Shown one piece after another: positions 8,658-17,440 of a stretch of DNA of 64,000 nucleotides. The notes under the pieces were generated by a model. The model saw only the letters and a list, made by a program, of their open reading frames with translations. It ran no database searches and had not been told where the DNA came from. The stretch spans positions 186,001-250,000 of the forward strand of contig NC_018632.1 of NCBI RefSeq assembly GCF_000172635.2, in the 5' to 3' direction. The translations under genes and the position numbers were made by a program. The stretch's first letter is position 1. Each line of letters begins with the position of its first letter. This DNA is from Alteromonas macleodii ATCC 27126. GTDB taxonomy: Bacteria > Pseudomonadota > Gammaproteobacteria > Enterobacterales > Alteromonadaceae.

Positions 8658-9659
8658 CTAAACCCTAACCATTGAATCTCGTTTTACTACTGTAGGAGTA
8701 TATTTAAAGGTAAGCCCATCTTCTGGTTTGCTTCCCGATGCATACTTCAATGCAAGTTCCGCCGCTTTTGCTGCCATCATTTCTACTGGATAACGCAGAG
8801 TCGTTAATTTAGGACGACAGTACTTTGCTAACAGCACATCATCGTACCCCATCACAGAAACTTGTTCTGGAACTGAAATACCATGGTCCTGCAGCATGGT
8901 CATAGCACCAGATGCCATAGCATCGTTATAAGCCAAAACAGCAGTGAATTTTGCACCAGTAGCAAGCAAGTTTTGCATTGCCAGTTCACCACCTTCCTGA
9001 TCGGGCGTAGCATACTCAATCATGCTTTCAGGCAAGCTTAAATTCGCATTGTTAACTGCGTTTCTAATCCCTTCGAGGCGATGATTAGGATCGTCTATGC
9101 GATACTGACTGCTTATCACCGCGACATGTTCATGGCCTTGGTTGATGGCATATTCCGCCATAAGGCGACCACCGGTTACGTTATCAAGCCATACACAACG
9201 ATTTGCTATCTCTGGTATATAGCGGTTAATTAATACAAAGCCTGGAACTTGGTTTGCAAAACCGATCAAGGTCTCGTCATCAAGTGCTTTGCTGTGCACT
9301 ACCATGGCTTCTACTCGATGCTCTAGCAGTGTTTCAATAGCGCGAAGTTCAGTCTCTTTTTCAATAGAGCCGGCACTTAATAAAATTTGAACGTTATTTT
9401 TGCGGGTAATGGACTCCACACCGTGGGCTAACATAGCGAAAAATGGGTCGTGGAGCTCAGCAATGACAACGCCTAAAGATGCGCTACGTTTGGTTACAAG
9501 TGCCCGCGCATTAGCGTTGGGACGATAACCCATTTCTTCCATGATTTTTTTGACACGCTTGCGAGTATCATTGCCCACTTTAGGACCATTATTAATAACT
9601 CTTGATACGGTCGCTAATGAAACGCCAGCGGCTTGGGCGATATCTTTTATTGTTGCCAT
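8658..9659 (-). CDS. galR: LacI/GalR-family transcriptional regulator of the galactose locus
   Basis: A 333-aa LacI-type repressor. The N-terminal helix-turn-helix and hinge are clear (ATIKDIAQAAGVSLATVSRVIN, then YRPNANARALVTKRS, residues 2-60), followed by a periplasmic-binding-like effector domain with the usual LGVVIAEL start and VSVMGYDD near the C-terminus. It is divergent from galM, so it is inferred to sense galactose or a derivative and repress the gal genes. A shared 15-bp motif before galM, galT and the TonB receptor is its most likely operator. The symbol is by context; orthology to E. coli GalR versus another sugar-responsive LacI member is not certain. Confidence 0.85.
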   Translation of the reverse strand: MATIKDIAQAAGVSLATVSRVINNGPKVGNDTRKRVKKIMEEMGYRPNANARALVTKRSASLGVVIAELHDPFFAMLAHGVESITRKNNVQILLSAGSIEKETELRAIETLLEHRVEAMVVHSKALDDETLIGFANQVPGFVLINRYIPEIANRCVWLDNVTGGRLMAEYAINQGHEHVAVISSQYRIDDPNHRLEGIRNAVNNANLSLPESMIEYATPDQEGGELAMQNLLATGAKFTAVLAYNDAMASGAMTMLQDHGISVPEQVSVMGYDDVLLAKYCRPKLTTLRYPVEMMAAKAAELALKYASGSKPEDGLTFKYTPTVVKRDSMVRV

Positions 9660-9987
9660 TTTCTTTCAAACTTCGTTTTATTGCGTGGAGTGTCGATTGA
9701 CCTGATTGCCATAGCGTACATTATATTTACAAAAAAAGATAAAATTCTAACGCTTAGCTTGTGGTGTCTTTTACGGGGCTGAGATGCATTAGAGAGATAA
9801 AGAGCGTTAGATTACCTAAGTGGTTTTACCTTCTATGATTGTTAATCAAACCGCTGTAAAAAAGAATGGAAAACGTATAACCTCCTAGACATTCTGAAAG
9901 ATTGCATTATTCATTAATGTATAAAAAATGTGTGGTAGGTTGGAAAGCGTCAGTTTACTAAGCACGTCTTAAGGTAAAAATTTTGTT
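9660..9987. promoter_or_regulatory. Divergent control region galR / galM
   Basis: This region of 328 bases separates the regulator and galM. It holds the operator-like motif at 9868-9882 and AT-rich promoter-like DNA between there and the galM start. No open reading frame of note is present. Confidence 0.5.
9868..9882 (+). promoter_or_regulatory. Candidate GalR operator before galM
   Basis: GGAAAACGTATAACC matches the galT-proximal motif GGTAAACGTTTAACC at 13 of 15 positions. It lies about 105 bases before the galM start in the divergent galR/galM region, where it could also mediate autoregulation. Confidence 0.5.
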
Positions 9988-11007
9988 ATGAAAATAAATG
10001 TATCTGCATTTGGTGAAGTAGAAGGCGAAGTCATAAACGCCTTTACGTTAACTAACGACAACGGCATGTCAGTTACCTTGCTTAACTACGGTGGAATTGT
10101 TAAAGAAATTCACTTCCCGAATGCAGAAGGTGAATCGGTAAGTTGTGTCCAAACTTTCGAGACTCTACAAGACTATATAGATGACCCGAGCTATCGCGGT
10201 GCGATCGTAGGACGCTACGCAAACCGAATTGGACATGGCTCGTTTGCGTTAAATGGAACAGAGTACACCTTAGATAAAAATGGCGGTGAACATAATCTAC
10301 ACGGCGGCCTAGCTGGGTTTCATAAGAAGGTTTGGGCGGCAAGCGTCCAAGAGACGACAGACAGTGTGGCTGTAACATTTACCTTAACTAGTCCCGATGG
10401 GGAAGGTGGCTTTCCCGGTACTGTTAATGTAGAGGCATGCTATTCCCTTGATCAAAACAATGAGTTATCTCTTGTGATCACCGCAAACACAGACAAAGAA
10501 ACCCCGCTTAGTTTCACGCAGCATGCTTACTTCACGTTGAGCAACGACCCGCAAGTGGGTAATACATTGCTACATATAGATGCTGACAAAGTCACGGACG
10601 CAGATAGCACCTTGCTGCCAACTGGAAAACTGGTCGAAGTTGCCAATACTCCCTTTGATTTCACGAAACCTACAGCAATAAAAGAAAGGGCAGAGCAATC
10701 TAATTCCCATCCATTATTTGATAGGGTGGGAGGCTACGACCACAACTATGTACTCCGTGATACGCCTGAGCATACCCCACAAGCAACCGTAAAGGCACTT
10801 GATACTGGTATTGCTATGTCGTTATTTACTAACTTGCCGGGTTTGCAGTTTTATACTGGCGGGTTGAAAACCGACGATCAGCTTGGTGCCTTGTGCTTAG
10901 AACCACAGCATTTCCCGGATGCACCCAATAAGCCCGAGTTTCCAAACTGTTTCGTAAAAGCCGGGGAAACCTTCAAAGCAAGTATGCGATACAAGTTCAG
11001 CGCATAG
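9988..11007 (+). CDS. galM: Aldose 1-epimerase (galactose mutarotase)
   Basis: GalM interconverts beta- and alpha-galactose so that galactokinase receives the alpha anomer. The 339-aa protein has family landmarks in order: LLNYGGIVKEI, a GRYANRIGHGSF loop, GGEHNLHGG with the substrate-binding His, FTQHAYFTLS with the acid His, and a late LCLEPQHFPDAPN segment holding the catalytic Glu. It is cytoplasmic with no signal peptide. It is the first gene of the galactose run, separated from galT by 170 bases containing an AT-rich hairpin and a second operator-bearing promoter, so galM and galTK may be partly independent transcripts. Confidence 0.95.
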   Translation: MKINVSAFGEVEGEVINAFTLTNDNGMSVTLLNYGGIVKEIHFPNAEGESVSCVQTFETLQDYIDDPSYRGAIVGRYANRIGHGSFALNGTEYTLDKNGGEHNLHGGLAGFHKKVWAASVQETTDSVAVTFTLTSPDGEGGFPGTVNVEACYSLDQNNELSLVITANTDKETPLSFTQHAYFTLSNDPQVGNTLLHIDADKVTDADSTLLPTGKLVEVANTPFDFTKPTAIKERAEQSNSHPLFDRVGGYDHNYVLRDTPEHTPQATVKALDTGIAMSLFTNLPGLQFYTGGLKTDDQLGALCLEPQHFPDAPNKPEFPNCFVKAGETFKASMRYKFSA

Positions 11008-11023
11008 AAATCGTTATGTAGTG

Positions 11024-11070
11024 ACAAAAGAAAATTATTTGTTATCAATTTAACAATTAATTTTCTTTGT
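11024..11070 (+). terminator. AT-rich hairpin after galM
   Basis: A 16-bp stem with one mismatch (11029-11044 with 11051-11066; loop TCAATT) extends further with one bulge and runs into T-rich sequence. It is a probable terminator or attenuator between galM and galT; the low GC content makes its strength uncertain. Confidence 0.55.
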
Positions 11071-11077
11071 TACGCAA

Positions 11078-11127
11078 TTGATAAACGTAGAAGCTTGCTA
11101 TATCATTATCAGGGTAAACGTTTAACC
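11078..11127 (+). promoter_or_regulatory. galT promoter with overlapping GalR operator
   Basis: A -35-like TTGATA (11078-11083), 17-base spacer and -10-like TATCAT (11101-11106) are followed by GGTAAACGTTTAACC at 11113-11127, with the perfect core TAAACGTTTA. The operator covers the expected transcription start, the usual position for a LacI-family repressor. Confidence 0.65.
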
Positions 11128-11179
11128 CTATTTGATGTTGCGCATTAGAGCGTAGCAGGCTAATTCAGAGAGAGTGATT

Positions 11180-12235
11180 ATGGGAACCCCTTTCGACCCT
11201 ACCAACGATCCACATCGCCGTTACAACCCTTTGTTGGGTGAGTGGGTGTTAGTGTCGCCTCACAGAGCGAAGCGCCCTTGGCAGGGAGCCTCAGAAGAGC
11301 CAAACAACGAACAAAAGCCATCTTACGACTCTACGTGTTATTTATGTCCAACAAACACCCGCGTGAATGGTGAAGTTAACCCTGATTACAAAGGTACGTT
11401 TGTTTTTCAAAACGATTTTGCTGCCCTTAAGCAAGATACAGAACAAGCCAGTGAGAAAAAGGGGCTGTTTCAGTTCGAAACTGAGCAAGGCTGCAGTCGT
11501 GTTATTTGTTTTTCCCCTGATCACAGCAAAACGTTACCTGAGCTTTCCGATGAAGAACGCGTAGACGTAGTCAACACGTGGAAAGCACAAACCGCTGAAC
11601 TTGGTGAAACCTATCGCTGGGTACAAGTTTTTGAAAACAAAGGCTCAATGATGGGGTGTTCAAATCCTCACCCTCATGGTCAAGTATGGGCGCAGCAGCA
11701 TGTGCCTACCGACCCAGCGAAAAAAGTCGTGCAGCTACAGCAATACTTTGGTGATAACGGCACGCCTATGCTGTTGGACTATGCCGAACAAGAAGTAGCG
11801 AAGCAAGAGCGAGTCGTGTGTCAAAATGATGATTGGGTTGTAGTTGTACCATACTGGGCCGCTTGGCCTTTTGAGACGCTACTGTTACCCAGATTTGACG
11901 TGCAATCTATGCACATGCTCTCGGATTCTCAGTCGCTATCTCTTGCTAAGATCATTGGCGAAATTACAGCGAAGTACGACAACTTATTTGAAACGTCTTT
12001 CCCATACTCTATGGGATGGCACAGTGCCCCATTTGATAGTGAAGCGCACCCTGAATGGACGCTACATGCGCATTTCTTCCCACCACTTCTGCGCTCAGCA
12101 AGTGTACGCAAGTTTATGGTTGGGTACGAAATGATGGCAGAGGCACAGCGAGATTTGACCCCTGAACAAGCGGCAGACAGATTAAAAGCACTATCCACAG
12201 TGCACTATAAGAAACGTGAGAATGCGAATGGATAA
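11180..12235 (+). CDS. galT: Galactose-1-phosphate uridylyltransferase
   Basis: GalT swaps UMP between UDP-glucose and galactose-1-phosphate in the Leloir pathway. The catalytic H-P-H motif sits in [12 protein letters not shown] with the nucleophilic His at residue 166, the same number as in E. coli. CYLCP near residue 52 supplies the zinc cysteines. At 351 aa it matches the family (E. coli 348). ATG at 11180 ([18 protein letters not shown]) aligns with family N-termini and follows an AGAGAG; GTG at 11174 would add two residues. Its stop overlaps the galK start, so galT and galK are translationally linked. Confidence 0.97.
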   Translation: MGTPFDPTNDPHRRYNPLLGEWVLVSPHRAKRPWQGASEEPNNEQKPSYDSTCYLCPTNTRVNGEVNPDYKGTFVFQNDFAALKQDTEQASEKKGLFQFETEQGCSRVICFSPDHSKTLPELSDEERVDVVNTWKAQTAELGETYRWVQVFENKGSMMGCSNPHPHGQVWAQQHVPTDPAKKVVQLQQYFGDNGTPMLLDYAEQEVAKQERVVCQNDDWVVVVPYWAAWPFETLLLPRFDVQSMHMLSDSQSLSLAKIIGEITAKYDNLFETSFPYSMGWHSAPFDSEAHPEWTLHAHFFPPLLRSASVRKFMVGYEMMAEAQRDLTPEQAADRLKALSTVHYKKRENANG

Positions 12236-13367
12236 TCAAGTACTTTCTTCTAATTTTGAAACGCATTACGGCGAGGCGCCAGCGTTAATCGCACATGCGC
12301 CGGGTCGAGTGAACATTATTGGTGAGCACACCGATTATAACGAAGGGTTCGTATTTCCGGCTGCAATCAACTTTGGAACGTGGGTTGCGGCAACAAAGCG
12401 CGCAGATAACGACATCGTGGTTACCGCGATGGACTACGAAAATCAGCAAAACCAGTTCTCGTTGTCAGACATTAACTATGACGAAGAACAAGGATGGGCA
12501 AACTATGTTCGCGGCGTAGTGAAAGTACTTAAAGAGGCCATTCCAGATTTTGGCGGCGCTAACTTATTGGTTACGGGCAATGTGCCACAAGGCGCTGGGT
12601 TAAGCTCTTCGGCATCTTTTGAAGTGGCTATATTAAAAGCGTTAAGCGCGCTGTATGAGTTGCCCCTCGATGGCGTACAGGCTGCACTGTTAGGGCAGAA
12701 AGCCGAGAATACGTTCGTAGGCTGCTCATGCGGAATTATGGATCAGTTAATCTCTGCTATGGGTAATGAAGGCATGGCAATGCTGCTTGATTGCCAGTCG
12801 CTAGCCATTGAGCATTCACCACTACCAGACTCGCATCAAATCGTTATCATCAATTCGAATGTTAAACGTGGTTTGGTTGACAGTGAATACAACTTGCGTC
12901 GTCAGCAGTGTGAACAAGGCGCGTCGTTATTGGGTGTGTCATCGTTACGCGAAGCAACTATGGAAATGCTAGAAGGCGCTAAAGCACATATGCCAGAGGT
13001 GGTTTATCGCCGCGCGAAGCATATTGTTACCGAAAACGCTAGAACACTGGCAGCAAGCCAAGCCTTAAAAGCTGGCGACATCGAAACGGTTAGTGAAGCC
13101 ATGGCGCAATCTCACATCTCCATGCGTGATGACTTTGAAATTACCGTTCGCCCAATCGATTACTTGGTTGAGATCATTGGTGAAGTGCTGGGTAAATCGG
13201 GTGGTGTTCGCATGACTGGCGGTGGATTCGGCGGCTGCGTAGTGGCCCTTGTACCTACCGACAAAGTTGAAGCGGTGAAGCAAGTCGTGGCCGACAAGTA
13301 CTCTGATGAAACAGGGTACAGTGCTGATATTTATGTGTGTACGGCTACACAGGGCGCGTTCGCCTAA
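12228..13367 (+). CDS. galK: Galactokinase
   Basis: GalK phosphorylates alpha-galactose with ATP. The GHMP-kinase order is complete: galactokinase signature [15 protein letters not shown] (residues ~25-39), phosphate-binding loop [16 protein letters not shown], and the C-terminal [13 protein letters not shown]. The length of about 379 aa fits the family (E. coli 382). ATG at 12228 is chosen because GTGAG lies 7 bases upstream and because of the family-like distance to the signature; ATG at 12222 and GTG at 12216 are alternatives. It overlaps galT by 8 bases. No galE follows, so the epimerase needed to complete the pathway must be encoded elsewhere. Confidence 0.96.
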   Translation: MDNQVLSSNFETHYGEAPALIAHAPGRVNIIGEHTDYNEGFVFPAAINFGTWVAATKRADNDIVVTAMDYENQQNQFSLSDINYDEEQGWANYVRGVVKVLKEAIPDFGGANLLVTGNVPQGAGLSSSASFEVAILKALSALYELPLDGVQAALLGQKAENTFVGCSCGIMDQLISAMGNEGMAMLLDCQSLAIEHSPLPDSHQIVIINSNVKRGLVDSEYNLRRQQCEQGASLLGVSSLREATMEMLEGAKAHMPEVVYRRAKHIVTENARTLAASQALKAGDIETVSEAMAQSHISMRDDFEITVRPIDYLVEIIGEVLGKSGGVRMTGGGFGGCVVALVPTDKVEAVKQVVADKYSDETGYSADIYVCTATQGAFA

Positions 13368-13450
13368 TTATCGATTTAAATACAGCCTTTATGCACAAAC
13401 CTCTCCCCTTTCTAAACAATCCTATTCTTTAGAATTGTTTGTGTCCCTTA

Positions 13451-13481
13451 AGCCGCATCCATTGGTTGCGGCTTTTTTTTT
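13451..13481 (+). terminator. Terminator after galK
   Basis: Stem AGCCGCA (13451-13457) / TGCGGCT (13467-13473) with a further CCA/TGG pairing inside is followed by eight Ts. It separates galTK from the symporter gene, which therefore needs its own promoter. Confidence 0.85.
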
Positions 13482-13724
13482 ACAAAAAGTGCACATTTCT
13501 AGTTAAAAAAAGTAAACAAAGTGTGATACTAATACTACCCGCAATAACGCGATAAGTTTAACGGTGAGTTTTTCACCCATTTATGATTTATTGTGCTTTG
13601 CGAAACGCGTTTTAATAACGTGACACTGGTGTGGCAACAACCAATATAATAATAAAAACAATTTTTCACCTGTGTACCCTGCATAACAATCGCCGCACCC
13701 AAAATAAGAACTTTGGGAAAAACT
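13482..13724 (+). promoter_or_regulatory. Upstream region of the SGLT-type symporter gene
   Basis: This non-coding DNA holds a perfect 10-bp palindrome AAACGCGTTT at 13603-13612 and a GGTGA/TCACC inverted repeat at 13562-13576. The palindrome resembles a LacI-family site but has a CGCG centre, unlike the CG-centred gal motif, so assignment to the same regulator is doubtful. Confidence 0.4.
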
Positions 13725-15287
13725 ATGAAATTAGCATCAATAGATATCACGTTGTTCGTGGTATACGTCGTCGCGCTTGTCGGAATTGCGTGGTGGGTTT
13801 CTCGCGAAAAGCAGGGTCATCAAAAAGACACAAATGATTACTTTCTAGCGGGCTCAAGCTTGCCATGGTGGGCAATTGGCGCATCACTCATCGCTGCCAA
13901 TATTTCTGCCGAACAAATCATCGGCATGTCGGGGTCAGGTTACCAGTTGGGGCTTGCCATTGCGTCTTATGAGTGGATGGCCGCCATTACGCTGCTTATT
14001 GTCGGCAAGTTCTTCTTACCTATCTTTCTTAAGCATAAAATTTACACCATGCCTCAATTTCTTGAGCAGCGATATGATCATCGCGTGCGCAAGGTAATGG
14101 CAATATTCTGGCTAGGTGTTTATGTTTTTGTAAACCTAACGGCTGTGCTGTGGTTAGGTGCATTGGCCATCAATACCATCGCGGGTGTTGATATGGTTTA
14201 CGGCATGATGTTCTTAGGTCTTTTCTCGTTAACCTATTCACTTTACGGCGGCTTGAAAGCGGTAGCACTCACCGACATTATTCAAGTCGTGTTGTTGGTT
14301 ATTGGTGGCTTGTTCCTGTCGTATACGGCGTTAAACCTAATCAGCGACGGCAATGGTGCCATCCAAGGTTTTGTTGACCTTACTAACAAGCTCCCTGAGA
14401 AATTCGACATGATTTTGTCAGAAGACAACCCGCACTATATGGACTTGCCGGGCATTTCTGTATTGATTGGCGGTATGTGGATCATGAACCTGTCGTATTG
14501 GGGCTTTAACCAGTACATCATTCAGCGCACGTTGGCGGCAAAGAGCGTTCAAGAAGCGCAAAAAGGTATTGCGTTTGCGGCTTTCCTAAAACTGCTAATG
14601 CCGCTAATTGTGGTATTGCCAGGGATTGCAGCAGTGCTAATTGTGCCAGACTTAGCTAAACCGGACCAAGCATACCCAAGCCTAATGACGCTGATGCCTG
14701 TTGGCCTTAAAGGTATTATCTTCGCAGCCTTGGTGGCGGCGATTGTGTCCTCGCTAGCGTCGATGACAAATAGCGTTTCTACTATTTTTACCATGGACCT
14801 TTATAAAGATAAGCGTCCAAACGAGTCGCAGCAGCATTATGTGAAAGTGGGTCGTATCGTAAGCTTGGTCGCGCTTATCATTGCTATGGTGGTGGCCAAG
14901 CCGCTGTTGGGTAATTTTGATCAAGCATTCCAGTATATCCAGGAATTCACGGGCTTCTTTACACCAGGTATCTGCGCATTGTTCGTTTTAGGTATGTTCT
15001 GGAAGAAAACCACAGCAAACGGTGGTCTGTTGGCCGCATTAGGCTCATTTGTTTTAAGCATTGCGTTTAGACAGTTCTGGCCTGAACTGCCGTTTATTGA
15101 CCGTGTTGGACTTGTCTTCCTGCTTTGTATTGCTTTAGCTGTGGTTGTTTCTTTGCTAGAGAAAAAAGGTGTCAGTGAAAACGCTGTCGACCTAAACGAA
15201 GTGCAGTTCAAAACCACAAGCGGATTTAATGTAGCATCTATCGCTGTAGTTATCCTTACAGCGGCGTTTTACATTACGTGGTGGTAG
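13725..15287 (+). CDS. sglT: Sodium/galactose-type symporter (SSS family)
   Basis: A 520-aa inner-membrane sodium:solute symporter very like Vibrio vSGLT. Its order of motifs fits the LeuT-fold SSS family: DYFLAGSSLPWWAIGASLIAANISAEQIIGMSGSGYQLG at the N-terminus (TM1), YSLYGGLKAVALTDIIQ, and WGFNQYIIQRTLAAKS before the mid-protein helices. About 14 membrane segments are visible. Position behind galK makes Na+-driven galactose uptake the likely role. ATG at 13725 (MKLASIDITLFVVY) is preferred to the upstream TTG at 13713, because GGGAA lies before it. A terminator upstream implies a separate promoter. Confidence 0.9.
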   Translation: MKLASIDITLFVVYVVALVGIAWWVSREKQGHQKDTNDYFLAGSSLPWWAIGASLIAANISAEQIIGMSGSGYQLGLAIASYEWMAAITLLIVGKFFLPIFLKHKIYTMPQFLEQRYDHRVRKVMAIFWLGVYVFVNLTAVLWLGALAINTIAGVDMVYGMMFLGLFSLTYSLYGGLKAVALTDIIQVVLLVIGGLFLSYTALNLISDGNGAIQGFVDLTNKLPEKFDMILSEDNPHYMDLPGISVLIGGMWIMNLSYWGFNQYIIQRTLAAKSVQEAQKGIAFAAFLKLLMPLIVVLPGIAAVLIVPDLAKPDQAYPSLMTLMPVGLKGIIFAALVAAIVSSLASMTNSVSTIFTMDLYKDKRPNESQQHYVKVGRIVSLVALIIAMVVAKPLLGNFDQAFQYIQEFTGFFTPGICALFVLGMFWKKTTANGGLLAALGSFVLSIAFRQFWPELPFIDRVGLVFLLCIALAVVVSLLEKKGVSENAVDLNEVQFKTTSGFNVASIAVVILTAAFYITWW

Positions 15288-15296
15288 CAGACAAAG

Positions 15297-15323
15297 AAGG
15301 GCGTTTTTAATCGCAACGCCCTT
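15297..15323 (+). terminator. Weak hairpin after the sglT-like gene
   Basis: AAGGGCGTT (15297-15305) pairs perfectly with AACGCCCTT (15315-15323) across a 9-base loop. No T-run follows, so it may be a stability hairpin or a weak terminator. Confidence 0.4.
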
Positions 15324-15554
15324 GCTAAAATTAGCTAAAAACAACGCGAAAGTTCAGAAGACGCTGACAATAAATTTTGTTAAGTTCTAGAACGTGTTGC
15401 AGTTAGTAACGTAAACCTGTGGCGAAAAACTTCAATTTTCCCTCATAAAATACGGTATACTAACCGGCTAATATTCGATGAACTTTCGCGCTTGCTGATG
15501 TCTTACTAAGAAGAGTTATACAGCAAGCCACTAAAAACGTTACAGGAGACATCA

Positions 15555-16139
15555 ATGGCAACGAAAGGCGTTAATAAGGTTATTCTTGTTGGAAACCTTG
15601 GCAATGATCCTGAAGTTAGATACATGCCTAACGGAAACGCCGTTGCGAACTTAAGCCTAGCAACTAGCGAAAGCTGGAAAGACCAACAGGGTCAGGTTCA
15701 AGAGCGCACTGAGTGGCACCGCCTTACAATGTACCGTCGCTTAGCAGAAATTGCCGGAGAGTACCTGAAAAAGGGCTCGCAAATTTATGTTGAAGGTAAA
15801 TTGCAGACGCGTAAGTGGCAAGATCAACAAGGCCAAGATAAATACACCACTGAAATTATCGTAGACCAAATGCAAATGCTTGGCGGTCGCGGCGGTGAAG
15901 GCGGTGGCGGTAACGGTGGTTACCAACGTCCTCAGAACAACCAAGGTGGTTACAACCAGGCGCCAGCACAAGGCGGTTATAACCAAGCGCCACAGCAAGG
16001 TGGTGGCCAGCAGGGCGGCTACAACTCAAACCAAGGTGGCGGCTACAATCAAGCGCCTCAAGGTGGCAATCAAGGTCAGCCAAAGAACCCACCAATGGCT
16101 GAGCCAGATTTTGACTTCGACGATGACATTCCGTTTTAA
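15555..16139 (+). CDS. ssb: Single-stranded DNA-binding protein
   Basis: SSB coats single-stranded DNA in replication, recombination and repair. The OB fold occupies residues ~1-112 ([21 protein letters not shown]..., [28 protein letters not shown]). It is followed by a long Gly/Gln/Asn linker with repeated GGYNQAP-like units and the acidic tip [10 protein letters not shown] that recruits partner proteins. At 194 aa it is slightly longer than E. coli SSB (178). ATG at 15555 follows AGGAGA. A TATACT -10-like hexamer lies at 15456-15461. No LexA box was seen upstream, and uvrA is not its neighbour here, unlike the divergent uvrA/ssb pair of enterics. Confidence 0.97.
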   Translation: MATKGVNKVILVGNLGNDPEVRYMPNGNAVANLSLATSESWKDQQGQVQERTEWHRLTMYRRLAEIAGEYLKKGSQIYVEGKLQTRKWQDQQGQDKYTTEIIVDQMQMLGGRGGEGGGGNGGYQRPQNNQGGYNQAPAQGGYNQAPQQGGGQQGGYNSNQGGGYNQAPQGGNQGQPKNPPMAEPDFDFDDDIPF

Positions 16140-16170
16140 GAAAAAACTGTTCACGTGTTGAAAATCATCT

Positions 16171-16199
16171 AAGAGCCGCTTTAATAGCGGCTCTTTTTT
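16171..16199 (+). terminator. Terminator after ssb
   Basis: A perfect 10-bp stem AAGAGCCGCT (16171-16180) / AGCGGCTCTT (16186-16195) with loop TTAAT is followed by Ts. Confidence 0.9.
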
Positions 16200-16346
16200 G
16201 AGCTAAGTTCGCCCAATTATGAGATTGGTGCCCGCCATTCTTCCCCCGATTACCTTAAAATAATTTCATCATATTCCCATTGTTGTTTTCCCATAAACGC
16301 GATGAGTGAGCTTTAAGAATTACGTGTAAAAGGTTGAGTTTTTGCA

Positions 16347-17300
16347 GTGTCAGTAGTAGTAACCTTGGTGGCTTTTGTTTTGTTGTGTCTTAAAAGCAGC
16401 GTGTTGTTTGCGCAAACAGGCGGCGAGTGTGAAGAGGAAAGCTGCGCCTCCAAAAAGCCTACAGTAGTATGGTTGCGCCCACCCGAGCTTGGAATCGAAG
16501 GCAGTGGTGTCAGTATCACTTCAGGGCCGATCTATGACGTCATGGCGTACCTCTCTACACACCTGCATAACTACGAACACCAATTTGAAGCTTATCCGGT
16601 TAAACGTGCATGGTCGTTGGTACAGCATCAACAATCCGCACAAAAAGTGTATTGTTTTTATGGCGCCGCTTACCAAGAAGAACGCGCTGAGTGGGGATAT
16701 TACTCCCAGCCAACCTCTATAAACTTACCGCTACTCATTGTTGCAAGAAAAGCGCCTCAGCCTTCATTGAAAAATGAATTAGATACCGCGCAGTCTCAGC
16801 CAACGCAGGGATATTTTGAGTCCATTTCTTTACGCGCTCTGCTTCAGCAAAATTTGAGAACGGTACTCTACAACGATGTGAATAACGTATACGCCGATAC
16901 TGTTGAGCAATGGGCTACAAAAAACAATGTGGTTCGTTTAAATGGGTTAGGCAAAGACTTAGGCATGCACACCATAGCCCTACTGGAAAGTGGAAGAATA
17001 GACTTTGGCTATGTAGGGCACCGCGAGCTTTCAGCATTACCAGAAGAAGAACTCGATGCGCTTAATGTTTATCAAATCAGTGAACTGTCACAGCAGCTAA
17101 GAGGAACAAAGCGCTTACTGTGTTCTAAGAGTGAGCTAGGACAAGCGGTAACGAGTGATCTAGACAGCGCGCTAACTCACATTACATCCACGCCTATGAA
17201 AAGCCAAACCTTAAGAGACATTAACTTTGTGGCAGATGGATACCCTTTATTTCTTAAACCGCTTTTTGATGAAAGGTGGAAGCAATACCTTTCAAATTAA
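16347..17300 (+). CDS. Exported periplasmic-binding-protein-like protein
   Basis: A 317-aa protein with a signal peptide (VVVTLVAFVLLCLKSSVLFAQ, cleavage likely after FAQ). The mature part has the pattern of extracellular solute-binding family 3-like proteins that stand alone without ABC partners: a strand after VVWLRPPE, a ligand-loop region FEAYPVKRAWSLVQ, and a second-lobe segment resembling SGRIDFGYVGHREL. Two Cys pairs near each end could form disulfides. No transporter genes are adjacent, so a sensory or binding role is more likely than transport; the ligand is unknown. The start is a GTG at 16347, with no strong Shine-Dalgarno sequence. It is a single gene flanked by non-coding DNA. 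Confidence 0.65.
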   Translation: MSVVVTLVAFVLLCLKSSVLFAQTGGECEEESCASKKPTVVWLRPPELGIEGSGVSITSGPIYDVMAYLSTHLHNYEHQFEAYPVKRAWSLVQHQQSAQKVYCFYGAAYQEERAEWGYYSQPTSINLPLLIVARKAPQPSLKNELDTAQSQPTQGYFESISLRALLQQNLRTVLYNDVNNVYADTVEQWATKNNVVRLNGLGKDLGMHTIALLESGRIDFGYVGHRELSALPEEELDALNVYQISELSQQLRGTKRLLCSKSELGQAVTSDLDSALTHITSTPMKSQTLRDINFVADGYPLFLKPLFDERWKQYLSN

Positions 17301-17440
17301 AGGCTTTCAAGGTGTTACGTTTTACCATTACTTTCATGACAATTCATGCTTAAAGCGCCCTGTTTTATTACCGCCCCTTATTCTTCTTAATCAACAATAA
17401 TAATAGTGTTTGGCTTGTGCGATACCCGTGACGAGGTATT

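Noticed and set aside
13603..13612. AAACGCGTTT palindrome before the sglT-like gene, considered as another GalR operator
   Set aside because: Its CGCG centre changes the half-site spacing from the AAACGTTT motif, so it was not included in the gal regulon motif set.
15890..16100. Repeated DNA in the 3' half of ssb, considered as a tandem repeat or mobile element
   Set aside because: It simply encodes the Gly/Gln/Asn-rich SSB linker with GGYNQAP-like units, common in marine gammaproteobacteria.
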